A stretch of DNA of 64,000 nucleotides from Natroniella sulfidigena. GTDB taxonomy: Bacteria; Bacillota; Halanaerobiia; Halobacteroidales; Halobacteroidaceae. This document shows positions 46,341 through 55,899 of this stretch, piece by piece. How positions within the stretch are numbered: position 1 is the first letter of the stretch; every line of letters starts with the position of its first letter. The notes below the pieces were generated by a model. It ran no database searches. It saw only the letters and a list, made by a program, of their open reading frames with translations, and was not told the DNA's origin. The position numbers and the translations under genes are program-made. The DNA is taken from contig NZ_JALKBY010000002.1 in NCBI RefSeq assembly GCF_023223645.1, forward strand, positions 124,001 to 188,000, read 5' to 3'.

Positions 46341-46385
46341 AAATATTCTTATTTAAATATCGACTCTATTTAAGAAATTAACTTC

Positions 46386-47384
46386 TTACTCACTTTTACC
46401 ATAAGCTGTTCGAGCAGTCATACGATCAATAGTCGGTACTAAAAGGTTCATAATCAAAATAGCAAATACAACTCCTCCAACACCAACCCACAGCTCTTGA
46501 GCAAAGAAAGCTATTCTAAACAAAGCAATTAAAGCTCCAATTCCAATCCCAAAGATAATTCCACCCTTATCTGTAATAGGGCTAGTAACCCAATCTGTAG
46601 CCATAAAAGTAGCTCCAAAAAATAGACCCCCAGATAAAATATGATAGATTGGATTCTGTCCAAATAAAGCTGCTAATACAAAGACTGTACTAATAGCTGC
46701 TACAGGAATATATAATTTAATATGACCTTTGTAAACTAGATAAAGGAGGCCTAAAATAACAGCTAACACAGAAGTCTCCCCTAATGAGCCTCCTTCATTA
46801 AGTAAAAATAAATCTATATAATTAGGCATTACTGCTTCTACCTTTTCTCCCATTACCATCAAGGGGGTTGCCTTAGAAAATGCATCTAAAGAACCTATAT
46901 CATATAAATAAGGTGCAAATGCTTCATCAATTTCTACTAAAAATGGAGCAACATAAACCGAACCCATACGTGCTATTAATAGAAAAACACGACTAGCAGC
47001 AGCAGGATTTAAAGGATTATTACCTAATCCCCCCATTAACTCTCTAAAGACTGCAGTAGCAACAAATCCTCCCATAAAATAACTTGGAATAGCCATCCAC
47101 CATGCTGTTGGAGGTAAAGTAAGAGCCAATATAAGTCCAGTAACCAGAGCAGAACCATCACTAAAGCGAATTTTTTCTCCCTTTTTCTTTCTCACCACAG
47201 CTTCACCTAATAAAGCACCTAATACACATGAAACAATTATCATAACAGAATCAAGACCAAAGATAATAAGTGAAGTTAAAGTTACAGGTAATAAAGCAAT
47301 AATTACATCCTGCATAGCATATGAAACTGAAGTTCCTCGATGCAAATGTGGCCCATCTTCAACTAATAACTCAATTTTCATCAT
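46386..47384 (-). CDS. rnfD: RnfD-family membrane subunit, second copy
   Basis: A 332-residue RnfD/NqrB family protein with about nine hydrophobic segments. SKATPL (about 167-172) has the threonine expected to carry covalent FMN; DWVTSPITDKG and GNNPLNPAAASRVF are family blocks. It is nearly a copy of the neighbouring 47727-48725 gene (about 43 differences over 332 positions by eye), and both copies look intact. Acts in the ferredoxin:NAD oxidoreductase that pumps ions. Confidence 0.93.
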   Translation of the reverse strand: MMKIELLVEDGPHLHRGTSVSYAMQDVIIALLPVTLTSLIIFGLDSVMIIVSCVLGALLGEAVVRKKKGEKIRFSDGSALVTGLILALTLPPTAWWMAIPSYFMGGFVATAVFRELMGGLGNNPLNPAAASRVFLLIARMGSVYVAPFLVEIDEAFAPYLYDIGSLDAFSKATPLMVMGEKVEAVMPNYIDLFLLNEGGSLGETSVLAVILGLLYLVYKGHIKLYIPVAAISTVFVLAALFGQNPIYHILSGGLFFGATFMATDWVTSPITDKGGIIFGIGIGALIALFRIAFFAQELWVGVGGVVFAILIMNLLVPTIDRMTARTAYGKSE

Positions 47385-47396
47385 CTCTCACCCGAC

Positions 47397-47540
47397 TTAA
47401 TATTTTTCCTTTAGTTTTCTTAATCTGCTTGTATAACTTTAACTGAACAGACATCAGAACAGATACTACACAATCTAAAGGATGATAATTCTCAACTTCA
47501 TTATAATCATTCTTTCAACTAAATCATTTATTTTATTTAT
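47397..47540 (-). pseudogene. decayed remnant of the rnfC 3' end
   Basis: Aligns with the rnfC 3' end at 48738-48905: LDCVVSVLMSVQLKLYKQIKK corresponds to LDCVECGICSYVCPARRPV-QQIKK, with the last cluster cysteines lost. It lies just ahead of the second rnfD copy, so the duplication took the rnfC tail with rnfD. Confidence 0.85.
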
Positions 47541-47640
47541 GCCCTTGATTAATTTATTTATACATTTAAGGAAAAATATTATATAAATCATTAGATCAAA
47601 AAAGGGTTATAGTGATTATTTTCACAATAACTCACAATAT

Positions 47641-47676
47641 GATAAGAGGATTGCAAAAATTGCAATCCTCTTATCT
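47641..47676 (-). terminator. terminator after the first rnfD copy
   Basis: GATAAGAGGATTGCA and TGCAATCCTCTTATC pair around AAAAAT. Copy of the hairpin at 46302; it would separate the second rnfD copy from the first. Confidence 0.8.
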
Positions 47677-47726
47677 AAAAAATTATTATTTAAATTTTTG
47701 TTCTATCTAAGAAGTCAACTGACTCC

Positions 47727-48725
47727 TTACTCATTTTTACCATAAGCTGTCCGAGCAGTCATACGATCGATAGTCGGCACTAAAAGGTTCATAATCAAGA
47801 TAGCAAATGCAACTCCTCCAACGCCAACCCATAGTTCTTGAACAAAGAAGAGTATTCTAAATAGAGCGACCAAAGCTCCAATTCCAATTCCAAAAATAAT
47901 TCTCCCCTTATCAGTAACAGGACTAGTAACCCAATCTGTAGCCATAAAAGCAGCTCCAAAGATTAAACCACCAGATAGAACATGATGAATCGGATTTTGT
48001 CCAAATAAAGCTGCTAATACAAAGACTGTACTAACTGCTGCTACAGGAATATGCAATTTAATATGACCTTTATAGACTAGATAAAAAAGACCAATAATAA
48101 CAGCCAACACAGAAGTCTCTCCTAGTGAACCTCCTTCATTAAGCAAAAATAGATTTAAGGTACTAGGCATTGCTTCTTCTACCTTTCCTCCCATCACCAT
48201 CAAAGGTGTTGCTTTAGAAAATGCATCTAAAGAACCTATATCATATAAATAAGGTGCAAATGCTTCATTAATCTCTACCAAAGGTTGAGCTACATACACA
48301 GAACTCATACGAGCCATTAATAGAAAAATACGACTCGCAACGGCAGGATTCAAAGGGTTGTTACCTAATCCTCCCATTAACTCTCTAAAAACTGCAGTAG
48401 CAACAAATCCTCCCATGAAATAACTTGGAATGGCCATCCACCATGCTGTTGGAGGTAAAGTAAGAGCCAATATAAGTCCAGTAACCATAGCAGAGCCATC
48501 ACTAAAGCGAGCTTCTTCTCCTTTTTTCTTTCTCACCACAGCTTCACCTAATAAAGCACCTAATACACATGAAACAATTATCATAACAGACTCAAAACCA
48601 AAAATAACAAGTGAAGTTAAAGTCACAGGTACTAAAGCAATAATTACATCCCACATAGCATCAGAAACTGAAAGTCCTTGATGTAAATGTGGCCCATCTT
48701 CAACTAATAACTTAGTTTTCATCAT
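47727..48725 (-). CDS. rnfD: RnfD-family membrane subunit, first copy
   Basis: A 332-residue RnfD. VRKKKGEEARFSDGSAMVTGLILALTLPP, the SKATPL flavin-binding motif and DWVTSPVTDKG are seen. It lies 12 bp after rnfC, the normal order. No rnfG, E, A or B follow; instead comes a terminator and a second rnfD. Confidence 0.94.
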   Translation of the reverse strand: MMKTKLLVEDGPHLHQGLSVSDAMWDVIIALVPVTLTSLVIFGFESVMIIVSCVLGALLGEAVVRKKKGEEARFSDGSAMVTGLILALTLPPTAWWMAIPSYFMGGFVATAVFRELMGGLGNNPLNPAVASRIFLLMARMSSVYVAQPLVEINEAFAPYLYDIGSLDAFSKATPLMVMGGKVEEAMPSTLNLFLLNEGGSLGETSVLAVIIGLFYLVYKGHIKLHIPVAAVSTVFVLAALFGQNPIHHVLSGGLIFGAAFMATDWVTSPVTDKGRIIFGIGIGALVALFRILFFVQELWVGVGGVAFAILIMNLLVPTIDRMTARTAYGKNE

Positions 48726-48737
48726 TTTTCACCCCGC

Positions 48738-50054
48738 TTAATGTTTTTTCGCTGCAATTTCTCCTTTAGCTTTCTTAATCTGTTGCACAACAGGTCGTCT
48801 AGCTGGACAAACATAAGAACAAATACCGCATTCCACACAGTCTAAAGGATAATAATTTTCAGTTTCATCATAATCATTCTCTTCAACTAAAGTACTAATT
48901 TTATTTGGATAAAGACGCATTGGACAATTTTCTACACAAGCACCACACTTCATACAAGAAATGTAGTCATCATTACCTTTCACCATCTTTTCAGGCAAAG
49001 CAATAATTCCACTACTTCCTTTAGTAATAGGAACATTTAAATCGGACTGGGCATTACCAGTCATTGGCCCACCAACAACAACCTTAGTTTTATTCTCAAT
49101 AAATCCACCACACTCATCAACAATGTGTTGAACTGGAGTTCCTATTTTTACTAACAAGTTAGCTGGTTGTTTAATATTCTGTCCAGTTACAGTTACTACT
49201 CTCTCTAGCGAAGGTTTGCCAAAAGCAACTGCCTCGTAAAGAGCAATAGCAGTAGCTACATTTTGAACCAAAGCTCCAACTTCAAAAGGCAAAGCCCCTG
49301 ACGGCACTTCTTTACCCAATACAGTTGTAATTAAATGTTTTTCAGAACCTTGAGGATATTGAGTTGGTACCGATTGAATTTTAATTCTAGAATCATCAGC
49401 CAACCCTTTTAAATTCTTAATAGCATCAGGTTTATTGTCCTCAATTCCAATATAACACTTTTCAGCTCCAACAGCCTTCATTAATAATTTAACTCCAGCA
49501 ATTAATTCCTCCCCTTGTTCTAACATCATTCGATGGTCACAAGTGAGATAAGGTTCACATTCACAAGCGTTGATCAATACAGTATCAATTGGCTTATCAT
49601 CAGGTGGGCTTAATTTTACAGAAGTAGGAAAACTTGCTCCTCCCATACCCACAATTCCTGCTTCTCTAGCAGCCTCAACAATCTCTTCTTCACTTACCTC
49701 ATCTATACTTCTTTCTTGTTCATAGGAAATACTCTCCTGCTCTTGAGCAACCTCAATAACAATACTCTCAACTGAATCACCACTTGCATTTGGTCTTGGT
49801 TCAATAGCCTTTACAGTACCTGAAAGACTCGCATGAACAGGTGCACTAACAAACTCAGAACTCTCACCAATCTTTTGACCGGCTTTAACCTCATCTCCAA
49901 CCTCTACTAAAGGCTCGCAAGGTGCACCAATATGCTGTGACAATGGAATAATAATTTCTTCTGGCATACTAATCTCAGTAATAGGTTCATCTTTAGCTAA
50001 TTCCTTATTATAAGGTAGATGAATCCCTCCTTGAAAATCACCACGTGTAGCCAT
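48738..50054 (-). CDS. rnfC: RnfC electron-transport subunit
   Basis: A 438-residue RnfC. N-terminal FQGGIHLPYNKELAKD, the nucleotide/FMN region AREAGIVGMGGASFPTSVKL and ACECEPYLTCDHRMML, an SLBB domain, and two C-terminal [4Fe-4S] motifs: CMKCGACVENCP and CVECGICSYVCP. The NADH-side subunit of the Rnf complex. The start at 50054 has GGGGAGG upstream. Confidence 0.96.
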   Translation of the reverse strand: MATRGDFQGGIHLPYNKELAKDEPITEISMPEEIIIPLSQHIGAPCEPLVEVGDEVKAGQKIGESSEFVSAPVHASLSGTVKAIEPRPNASGDSVESIVIEVAQEQESISYEQERSIDEVSEEEIVEAAREAGIVGMGGASFPTSVKLSPPDDKPIDTVLINACECEPYLTCDHRMMLEQGEELIAGVKLLMKAVGAEKCYIGIEDNKPDAIKNLKGLADDSRIKIQSVPTQYPQGSEKHLITTVLGKEVPSGALPFEVGALVQNVATAIALYEAVAFGKPSLERVVTVTGQNIKQPANLLVKIGTPVQHIVDECGGFIENKTKVVVGGPMTGNAQSDLNVPITKGSSGIIALPEKMVKGNDDYISCMKCGACVENCPMRLYPNKISTLVEENDYDETENYYPLDCVECGICSYVCPARRPVVQQIKKAKGEIAAKKH

Positions 50055-50160
50055 TTTTTTACCTCCCCTTTTAATATTGTAGAATTCACTCAACTTGACT
50101 AAACTAATTAACCTTCATGATCTATAAAATTGATTCTTGAAACCAAATTGGTTTAAAACT

Positions 50161-51123
50161 CTATTTTTCTCTACTAACTTGATATCCTAAAATATAATTC
50201 AAATGTTGTTTAGCTTCATTCCCTGGTAATTGAGCTAAATGATACTTGGCTCTATCTAAAAACCGCTCTTCTAATTGCTGACTTTTAGCAAGAGCTCCTG
50301 TATTCTTTACCAGTTCAGAGATCAAAATAGCATCATCTTCTGTAATAGATTCTTTAGTTAAAATCTCCTTAACCTGTTTGTTACTCTCTTTAGACTCTAA
50401 CAGATAAACAATAGGAAGGGTATAAATCCCTGCTAACAAATCTTGGCCAACAGCTTTTCCTACTTTTCTCTTTTCTCCAACAAAATCTAAGATATCATCT
50501 CGAATTTGAAAAGCCATTCCCATTTCCAAACCTAAATTATATAAATTAGAAAGAGTAGTATTGCGAATGCCACTTTCATATGCACCAACATAAGTGCTAA
50601 AAGCAAATAACAAAGCTGTTTTACGTCTAATACGGCGTAAATAACCATTGATAGTTAGATCAGGATCGAATTTACTCTCATACTGATCAACCTCACCCTC
50701 ACAGATTAACTTCACAGTTTGATTGAATTTTAATGCTGCTTTACGTGACAAATGCTCTAAAAAAAGATTATAAGCTTTAGTTAATAAAAAATCACCAACA
50801 AAGACTGCAACATCTTTTCCAAATTTATTTTGAGTTGTTAATTCACCTCGGCGTGTACTTGCTTCATCTATTATATCATCATGAACTAGAGTAGCCATAT
50901 GAAGCAGTTCCAAACCAGAAGCAATCTTGATCTTCTTTTCAGATTGATCATCACCAAATTCACTAGCCAGGATCATCAAGATCGGCCTTAATCTCTTACC
51001 ACCAGCTTTAACTAGATCAGTAACTGCTACATTAATTAATTCCTGTCTGGAATTAGCATATTCAATTATAAACTCATCTACTTGATCTATTAAAGCTTTA
51101 AATTTACTTTCCGTAGTAACCAC
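50161..51123 (-). CDS. hepT: polyprenyl (heptaprenyl-type) diphosphate synthase
   Basis: A 320-residue all-helical prenyltransferase. GGKRLRPILM, the first aspartate-rich motif LVHDDIIDEAS and the second FQIRDDILDFVG are present. Builds the side chain of menaquinone or a similar long prenyl chain. Start is GTG at 51123, eight bases after AAAGGAG. The menG/ubiE remnant lies directly upstream, as in men gene clusters (hepS-menG-hepT). Confidence 0.92.
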   Translation of the reverse strand: MVTTESKFKALIDQVDEFIIEYANSRQELINVAVTDLVKAGGKRLRPILMILASEFGDDQSEKKIKIASGLELLHMATLVHDDIIDEASTRRGELTTQNKFGKDVAVFVGDFLLTKAYNLFLEHLSRKAALKFNQTVKLICEGEVDQYESKFDPDLTINGYLRRIRRKTALLFAFSTYVGAYESGIRNTTLSNLYNLGLEMGMAFQIRDDILDFVGEKRKVGKAVGQDLLAGIYTLPIVYLLESKESNKQVKEILTKESITEDDAILISELVKNTGALAKSQQLEERFLDRAKYHLAQLPGNEAKQHLNYILGYQVSREK

Positions 51124-51263
51124 AATTTCAACTCCTTTTAATTTCAAAATAATATATATTAATTAATAACTAAACTACAAGCCAATAATTTGATGACAAT
51201 TTTAATATTATTTGAAATCTAATTATGAAAAAATGGATTCTTTTTACCAACTATTCAGTTATT

Positions 51264-51416
51264 TTATGCCTTATAGACAGCAATACCTACTCCAACCGTA
51301 AGTTTAAAATAACCTACATCTTTAAATCCATCTTCAATTAACATTTCACGTAAGTGCTCCTGATTAGGAAAGGCTTTTAAAGATTCCGTAAGATATAATC
51401 TTTTAGCAGTGTAACC
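51264..51416 (-). pseudogene. menG/ubiE methyltransferase C-terminal remnant
   Basis: A 50-codon open stretch ending in a stop: YLTESLKAFPNQEHLREMLI, GFKDVGYFKLTVGVGIAVYKA. This matches the end of demethylmenaquinone methyltransferases (SVKAFPDQEEL.., GGIVALH). The preceding 120 bases show no catalytic domain. So the gene is a fragment, with hepT intact downstream. Confidence 0.8.
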
Positions 51417-51547
51417 ATTTCATTATTCCTAAATATTTGACAATAAAACTTTCACAATTGATTTAATTTTATTATCCCAAATATTATAAATAAAACTCTA
51501 AAAACCCCTTACAAGATAGCACCATAGTATAGATAAATACCACTAAT

Positions 51548-51577
51548 ATAATACCATAAGTACAATAGAGATGTCAA
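51548..51577 (-). promoter_or_regulatory. promoter upstream of the menG remnant and hepT
   Basis: TTGACA (51572-51577), 18-base spacer, TATTAT (51548-51553). The transcript would read through the remnant into hepT. Apart from this and the remnant, 51124-51670 holds nothing I can name. Confidence 0.6.
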
Positions 51578-51670
51578 TTAATTTTAAAGAAAAGCAAAGT
51601 AGTATAAAACATAGTCTACTCAGTATCACAGCATAACTACTAATAGTTAATAATTTGATTATTTTCAACA

Positions 51671-51701
51671 CAAAAATCAAAGACACCCCATTGGGTGCCT
51701 G
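51671..51701 (-). terminator. terminator after the FAH-family gene
   Basis: AGGCACCC and GGGGTGTCT pair on the minus strand, followed by TTGATTTTTG. Confidence 0.75.
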
Positions 51702-51705
51702 AGCA

Positions 51706-52461
51706 TTAAACAACTACATTTTTTAAACTTCCAACTCTTTCGATCTCAACTACTATTTGATCCCCAACCTCTACCGGGCCAACCCCTGGAGGAGTACCCG
51801 TAGCAATCAAATCTCCAGCTTCTAAAGTCATAACCTGAGAGATAAAGCTAACAATCTCTTCCACAGTAAAGATCATCTGCTCTGTATTCGAGTTTTGCTT
51901 AACTTCTCCATTCTTTAGTAATTTAATCTCAAGGTTATTCGCTTCAATATCACTGACAATAGCCGGGCCAACAGGAGCAAAAGTATCAAAAGATTTGGCC
52001 CGGGTCCATTGCCCATCCTTTGTCTGTAAATCTCTAGCTGTCACATCATTAAAACAGGTATAACCCAAAATATGATCCTTTGCTTCTGCAGCAGAAATAC
52101 CCTTTGTTTCCTGCTTAATCACAATAGCTAATTCAGCCTCATAATCAACTTGTTGGCCCATCTGAGGATACTCAATCTTATCGCCAGGGCCAATCAAGGC
52201 ACTGGTCGGTTTTAAGAAGATAACTGGCTCTTTAGGAATTTCCATTCCTAACTCCTGGGCATGATCGAGATAATTTAAACCAACACAGACTATCTTACTC
52301 GGCTCACAAGGGACTAGCAATTCAATTTCTGATAACTGATAAGTTTTATCTGTCAAGCTATAATTCCCATAAATATTACCCTGGATTGTTGTTACTTGCT
52401 CCTGCTCTATAATTCCATAACTGATCTGATCATCTTTTTTGAATCTAACATACTTCATCAT
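51706..52461 (-). CDS. fumarylacetoacetate hydrolase (FAH) family protein
   Basis: About 251 residues. CVGLNYLDHAQELG, PVIFLKPTSALIGPGD, DYEAELAIVI (metal acidic residues), FNDVTARDLQ and the end GDLIATGTPPGVGPV are FAH signatures. Members are divalent-metal hydrolases, decarboxylases or acylpyruvases; substrate not determined here. Two ATGs follow GAGGTGAGT; I take 52461. Separate from the BCAA operon by a terminator. Confidence 0.88.
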   Translation of the reverse strand: MMKYVRFKKDDQISYGIIEQEQVTTIQGNIYGNYSLTDKTYQLSEIELLVPCEPSKIVCVGLNYLDHAQELGMEIPKEPVIFLKPTSALIGPGDKIEYPQMGQQVDYEAELAIVIKQETKGISAAEAKDHILGYTCFNDVTARDLQTKDGQWTRAKSFDTFAPVGPAIVSDIEANNLEIKLLKNGEVKQNSNTEQMIFTVEEIVSFISQVMTLEAGDLIATGTPPGVGPVEVGDQIVVEIERVGSLKNVVV

Positions 52462-52496
52462 ACTCACCTCAATTTTAGAGTTTTAGATAAAAGTAA

Positions 52497-52522
52497 AGTC
52501 AGATACAAGGCTGTATCTGACT
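52497..52522 (-). terminator. terminator of the ilv-leu-cimA operon
   Basis: AGTCAGATACA and TGTATCTGACT pair around four bases, followed by TTACTTTT on the minus strand. Confidence 0.85.
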
Positions 52523-52537
52523 GGAACTGGCTTTATA

Positions 52538-52633
52538 AAATTCAATTGATAATTGATAGTTTAAAGTTGATAGTTAAAACCTTTTAAACCTCTTAGATTT
52601 AAGGGGTTGATCTTTAATTGTCAATTGTCAACT
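52538..52633. repeat. inverted heptamer-repeat element after cimA
   Basis: Left arm AATTGAT/AATTGAT/AGTTTAA/AGTTGAT units, then AGTTAAAACC; right arm AATTGTC/AATTGTC/AACTGC. Same layout as at 41790. Confidence 0.78.
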
Positions 52634-52639
52634 GCTATT

Positions 52640-54202
52640 CTAACTGTCACGTTTTAATTTTATTCCATATTCTATACTATCTACGAGAGCTTGCCAACTG
52701 GCTTCGATTATATTGGTGGAAGCACCTACTGTACCCCAGGTTTCTTGACCGTCAGAAGACTCAATCAAGACTCTTACCTTAGCTGCTGTACCATCATTAC
52801 CATCTAGTACCCTTACCTTATAATCAATCAATTGAATCTCTTCTAGTTCAGGGTAAAATTGAAGTAATGCTTTTCTTAATGCATAGTCTAAAGCATTAAC
52901 TGGCCCTTCTCCTTCAGCAGCAGTATGGACTCGATGACCATTAACCCTTACCTTAATCGTTGCCTCTGAATTAGGATTGACTTCTTCAGTCTTTTCAGTA
53001 ATAATCCTAACTCCTTCTAGATCGAATAACTTTTCATAAGCTCCTGTCGCTCGCTCGATTAACAACCTAAAGGAAGCTTCTGCTCCTTCAAAATAATAAC
53101 CCTGATGCTCTAATTCCTTGATCTGAGCTAAGACTTGACTTAAATCTGTGCCTTCCTCTTCAAGATCAATTCCTAACTCTTTAGCTTTATAAACTAAATT
53201 GCTCTTACCAGATAACTCAGAGACTAAGACTTCCCTTTGGTTACCAACCAACTCAGGATTAATATGCTCATAAGTCTTAGGCTCTTTTAAGATAGCACTG
53301 ACATGAATTCCACCCTTATGAGCAAAAGCACTGGTTCCAACATATGGTTTGTGGCTTGAAGGTGTTAAATTAGCTACTTCATTAATATAACGTGAAGTCT
53401 CTGTTAGTTTCCTTAACTGCTCATCAGTTATAAAATCAACTCCATACTTAAGCTTCAAGTTCGGTAATAGTGAAGATAAATTAGCATTACCACACCGTTC
53501 TCCAAAACCATTAATCGTCCCTTGAATATGCTCAACCCCAATTTCATAAGCAGCTAATGAATTAGCTACAGCCACTTCTGCATCATTATGAGCATGAATT
53601 CCTAGAGGAACATCTACTTTCTCTTTAATAACTGTAATAATATTTATAATTTCAAAAGGCATCCGTCCCCCATTGGTATCGCATAATACTAAAGTATCTG
53701 CTCCACCTGCTTGAGCAGCTTTTAAGACTTGTAAAGCATAATCAGAATTGGCTTGATAGCCATCAAAGAAGTGTTCAGCATCAAAGTGAACTTCTAATCC
53801 TTCTTCCTTTAAATATCTAACTGAACTTTCAATCATCTCCAAATTCTCTTCTAAAGTGGTCTTTAAAGCTTCAGTCACATGTAAATCCCAAGTTTTACCG
53901 AATATCGTAGCCACTTCAACCCCTGAATCCAAGATCGCCTGTAGATTCTGATCATCTTCAGGTTTGATGTTGGCCCGACGAGTACTACCAAAAGCAGTTA
54001 TTTTAGCTGACTTCAAATCCAACTTTTTGACACTTTTAAAATATTCGATATCCTTAGGGTTAGAACCCGGCCAACCACCTTCAATGTAATCAATCCCTAA
54101 CTGATCTAATTTTTTAGTAATATTCAACTTATCCTCTGTTGAATAGGAGATTCCTTCCCGTTGAGTTCCATCACGTAAAGTCGTATCATAAATTTGTACC
54201 AT
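52640..54202 (-). CDS. cimA: citramalate synthase
   Basis: Condenses pyruvate and acetyl-CoA to citramalate, feeding 2-ketobutyrate for isoleucine without threonine. The 520-residue protein has [18 protein letters not shown] at the start, [32 protein letters not shown], and the C-terminal LeuA-type regulatory domain. CimA proteins differ from LeuA by this N-terminal signature. LeuC, LeuD and LeuB of the same operon can process citramalate. Confidence 0.95.
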   Translation of the reverse strand: MVQIYDTTLRDGTQREGISYSTEDKLNITKKLDQLGIDYIEGGWPGSNPKDIEYFKSVKKLDLKSAKITAFGSTRRANIKPEDDQNLQAILDSGVEVATIFGKTWDLHVTEALKTTLEENLEMIESSVRYLKEEGLEVHFDAEHFFDGYQANSDYALQVLKAAQAGGADTLVLCDTNGGRMPFEIINIITVIKEKVDVPLGIHAHNDAEVAVANSLAAYEIGVEHIQGTINGFGERCGNANLSSLLPNLKLKYGVDFITDEQLRKLTETSRYINEVANLTPSSHKPYVGTSAFAHKGGIHVSAILKEPKTYEHINPELVGNQREVLVSELSGKSNLVYKAKELGIDLEEEGTDLSQVLAQIKELEHQGYYFEGAEASFRLLIERATGAYEKLFDLEGVRIITEKTEEVNPNSEATIKVRVNGHRVHTAAEGEGPVNALDYALRKALLQFYPELEEIQLIDYKVRVLDGNDGTAAKVRVLIESSDGQETWGTVGASTNIIEASWQALVDSIEYGIKLKRDS

Positions 54203-54216
54203 CTGTCTGTCTCCCC

Positions 54217-55272
54217 CTATTCTAGAACGCTACAAATATAATCTCCAACTTGATCTGTAGTTAAATTACCACCCATATCTAGAGTAGTTTGATTTTTTGC
54301 TAATGATAATTTGATTGCTTGCTCAATCTTATCAGCTTCTTCTGGATGACCTAATACTTCAACCATCATTGCTGCTGCTAATAATGCTGCAATTGGATTG
54401 GCTTTATTCTCTCCTGCAATATCTGGAGCAGAACCATGAACAGGTTCAAACATTGAAACACCTTCTGGGTTAATATTACCTGATACAGCAAGACCCATTC
54501 CACCTTGAATCTCAGCACCTAAATCAGTAATAATATCCCCAAACATATTACAAGTTACAACTACATCAAAGATTTCTGGATTTCTAACCATCTTCATTGT
54601 AATTGCATCAACTAGCATATGATCCTGTTTTACATCAGCAAAGTCTTGACCAACTTCAGCAAAGACTCTCTGCCATAAATCATGTGCATAGGTTAAGACA
54701 TTGCTCTTATCACATAAGGTTAACTTCTTTTCTTGATCTCTTTTTTGAGCATACTCATAAGCATAACGAGTAACCCGCTCTACACCTTTATAGGTATTGA
54801 TCATCTGTTGAGTTGCTACCTCATCTTTAGTTCCTTCTTTTAAGAAACCTCCTACTCCAGCATATAGACCTTCTGTATTTTCTCGTACAATCATTAGATC
54901 AATATCTTCAGGCCCTTTATCCTTTAATGGAGTAAATTTAGGATCTAACAATTTAATAGGTCTTAAATTAATATACTGATCGAAAGAAAATCTTAAATCT
55001 AATAAGATCCCATGCTCTAAAACTCCAGGTTTAACTCGAGGATCACCTACAGCTCCTAAATAAATTGCATCAAATTCTTCTAAGTCTGCTTTAACTTCAT
55101 CAGTTACCAACTCACCAGTCTCTAGATAATGGTCAGCTCCCAAAGCAAAGTCTTCAAATTCAAACTCTAAGTCACTAATTTGGGCCAACTTCTCTAATAC
55201 TTTAACCCCTTGCTTAGTTACTTCTGGACCAATCCCATCTCCACCGATAATTGCAATCTTTTGCTTACTCAT
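54217..55272 (-). CDS. leuB: 3-isopropylmalate dehydrogenase
   Basis: Oxidises 3-isopropylmalate (and methylmalate from the citramalate route) with NAD. The 351-residue protein has [41 protein letters not shown], and [19 protein letters not shown]. Start at 55272, nine bases after AAGGTG. Separated from leuD by 131 bp that hold repeat copy B. Confidence 0.95.
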   Translation of the reverse strand: MSKQKIAIIGGDGIGPEVTKQGVKVLEKLAQISDLEFEFEDFALGADHYLETGELVTDEVKADLEEFDAIYLGAVGDPRVKPGVLEHGILLDLRFSFDQYINLRPIKLLDPKFTPLKDKGPEDIDLMIVRENTEGLYAGVGGFLKEGTKDEVATQQMINTYKGVERVTRYAYEYAQKRDQEKKLTLCDKSNVLTYAHDLWQRVFAEVGQDFADVKQDHMLVDAITMKMVRNPEIFDVVVTCNMFGDIITDLGAEIQGGMGLAVSGNINPEGVSMFEPVHGSAPDIAGENKANPIAALLAAAMMVEVLGHPEEADKIEQAIKLSLAKNQTTLDMGGNLTTDQVGDYICSVLE

Positions 55273-55345
55273 TGGTTCCATCACCTTCTCTTAATTATTT
55301 ATTAACTAATAATCACGTAATAATCATTGATATTTATTGCTTTTT

Positions 55346-55409
55346 CCCTACAAGTCCTGCGGACTTTCCGTGATCGATAAGTGCTATAAAAATCATTTAG
55401 CACTTATCC
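55346..55409 (-). repeat. two-hairpin repeat, copy B (overlaps the leuD stop)
   Basis: Minus strand: stem 2 GGATAAGTGCTA/TAGCACTTATC, linker ATCACGGA, stem 1 AAGTCC-GCA-GGACTT, then GTAGGGAAAAAGCAA. The 5' arm of stem 2 begins in the last leuD codon and stop (GGATAA). Confidence 0.82.
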
Positions 55410-55898
55410 TTTCACCTTTTCCCTTACATAATTTACTAATCCACCTGCATCGATCAACTCCTGCATAAACTCTGGAAAAGCTGCTGCTTGATACTCTTCT
55501 TCTTTAGTCAAATTCTTAATCAATCCTGAATCGACATCGACCTCAACTTGGTCCCCTTCTGCAATCCCTGCTACAGCTTCAGGACATTCTAAGATCGGCA
55601 AACCAATATTAATTGAATTTCGATAGAAGATTCGAGCAAAAGAGTTGGCAATTACACAAGAAACTCCTGCTGCTTTGATTGCTAATGGAGCATGTTCACG
55701 TGAACTTCCACAACCAAAGTTATCCTCTGCTACAATCAAATCTCCATTACTCATCTTATCAACAAAATCTTCATCTATATCTTCCATACAATGTTTTGCT
55801 AATTCCTTAGGATCAGATGTATTTAAATACCTCGCTGGAATTATTACATCTGTATCTACATCATCGCCATACTTCCATACTTGACCTTTGATCTCCAT
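55404..55898 (-). CDS. leuD: 3-isopropylmalate dehydratase small subunit
   Basis: A 164-residue small subunit: [51 protein letters not shown]. Works with LeuC. The start at 55898 follows AAAGGAGG and overlaps the end of leuC, so the two are coupled. Confidence 0.96.
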   Translation of the reverse strand: MEIKGQVWKYGDDVDTDVIIPARYLNTSDPKELAKHCMEDIDEDFVDKMSNGDLIVAEDNFGCGSSREHAPLAIKAAGVSCVIANSFARIFYRNSINIGLPILECPEAVAGIAEGDQVEVDVDSGLIKNLTKEEEYQAAAFPEFMQELIDAGGLVNYVREKVKG

Positions 55899-55899
55899 A

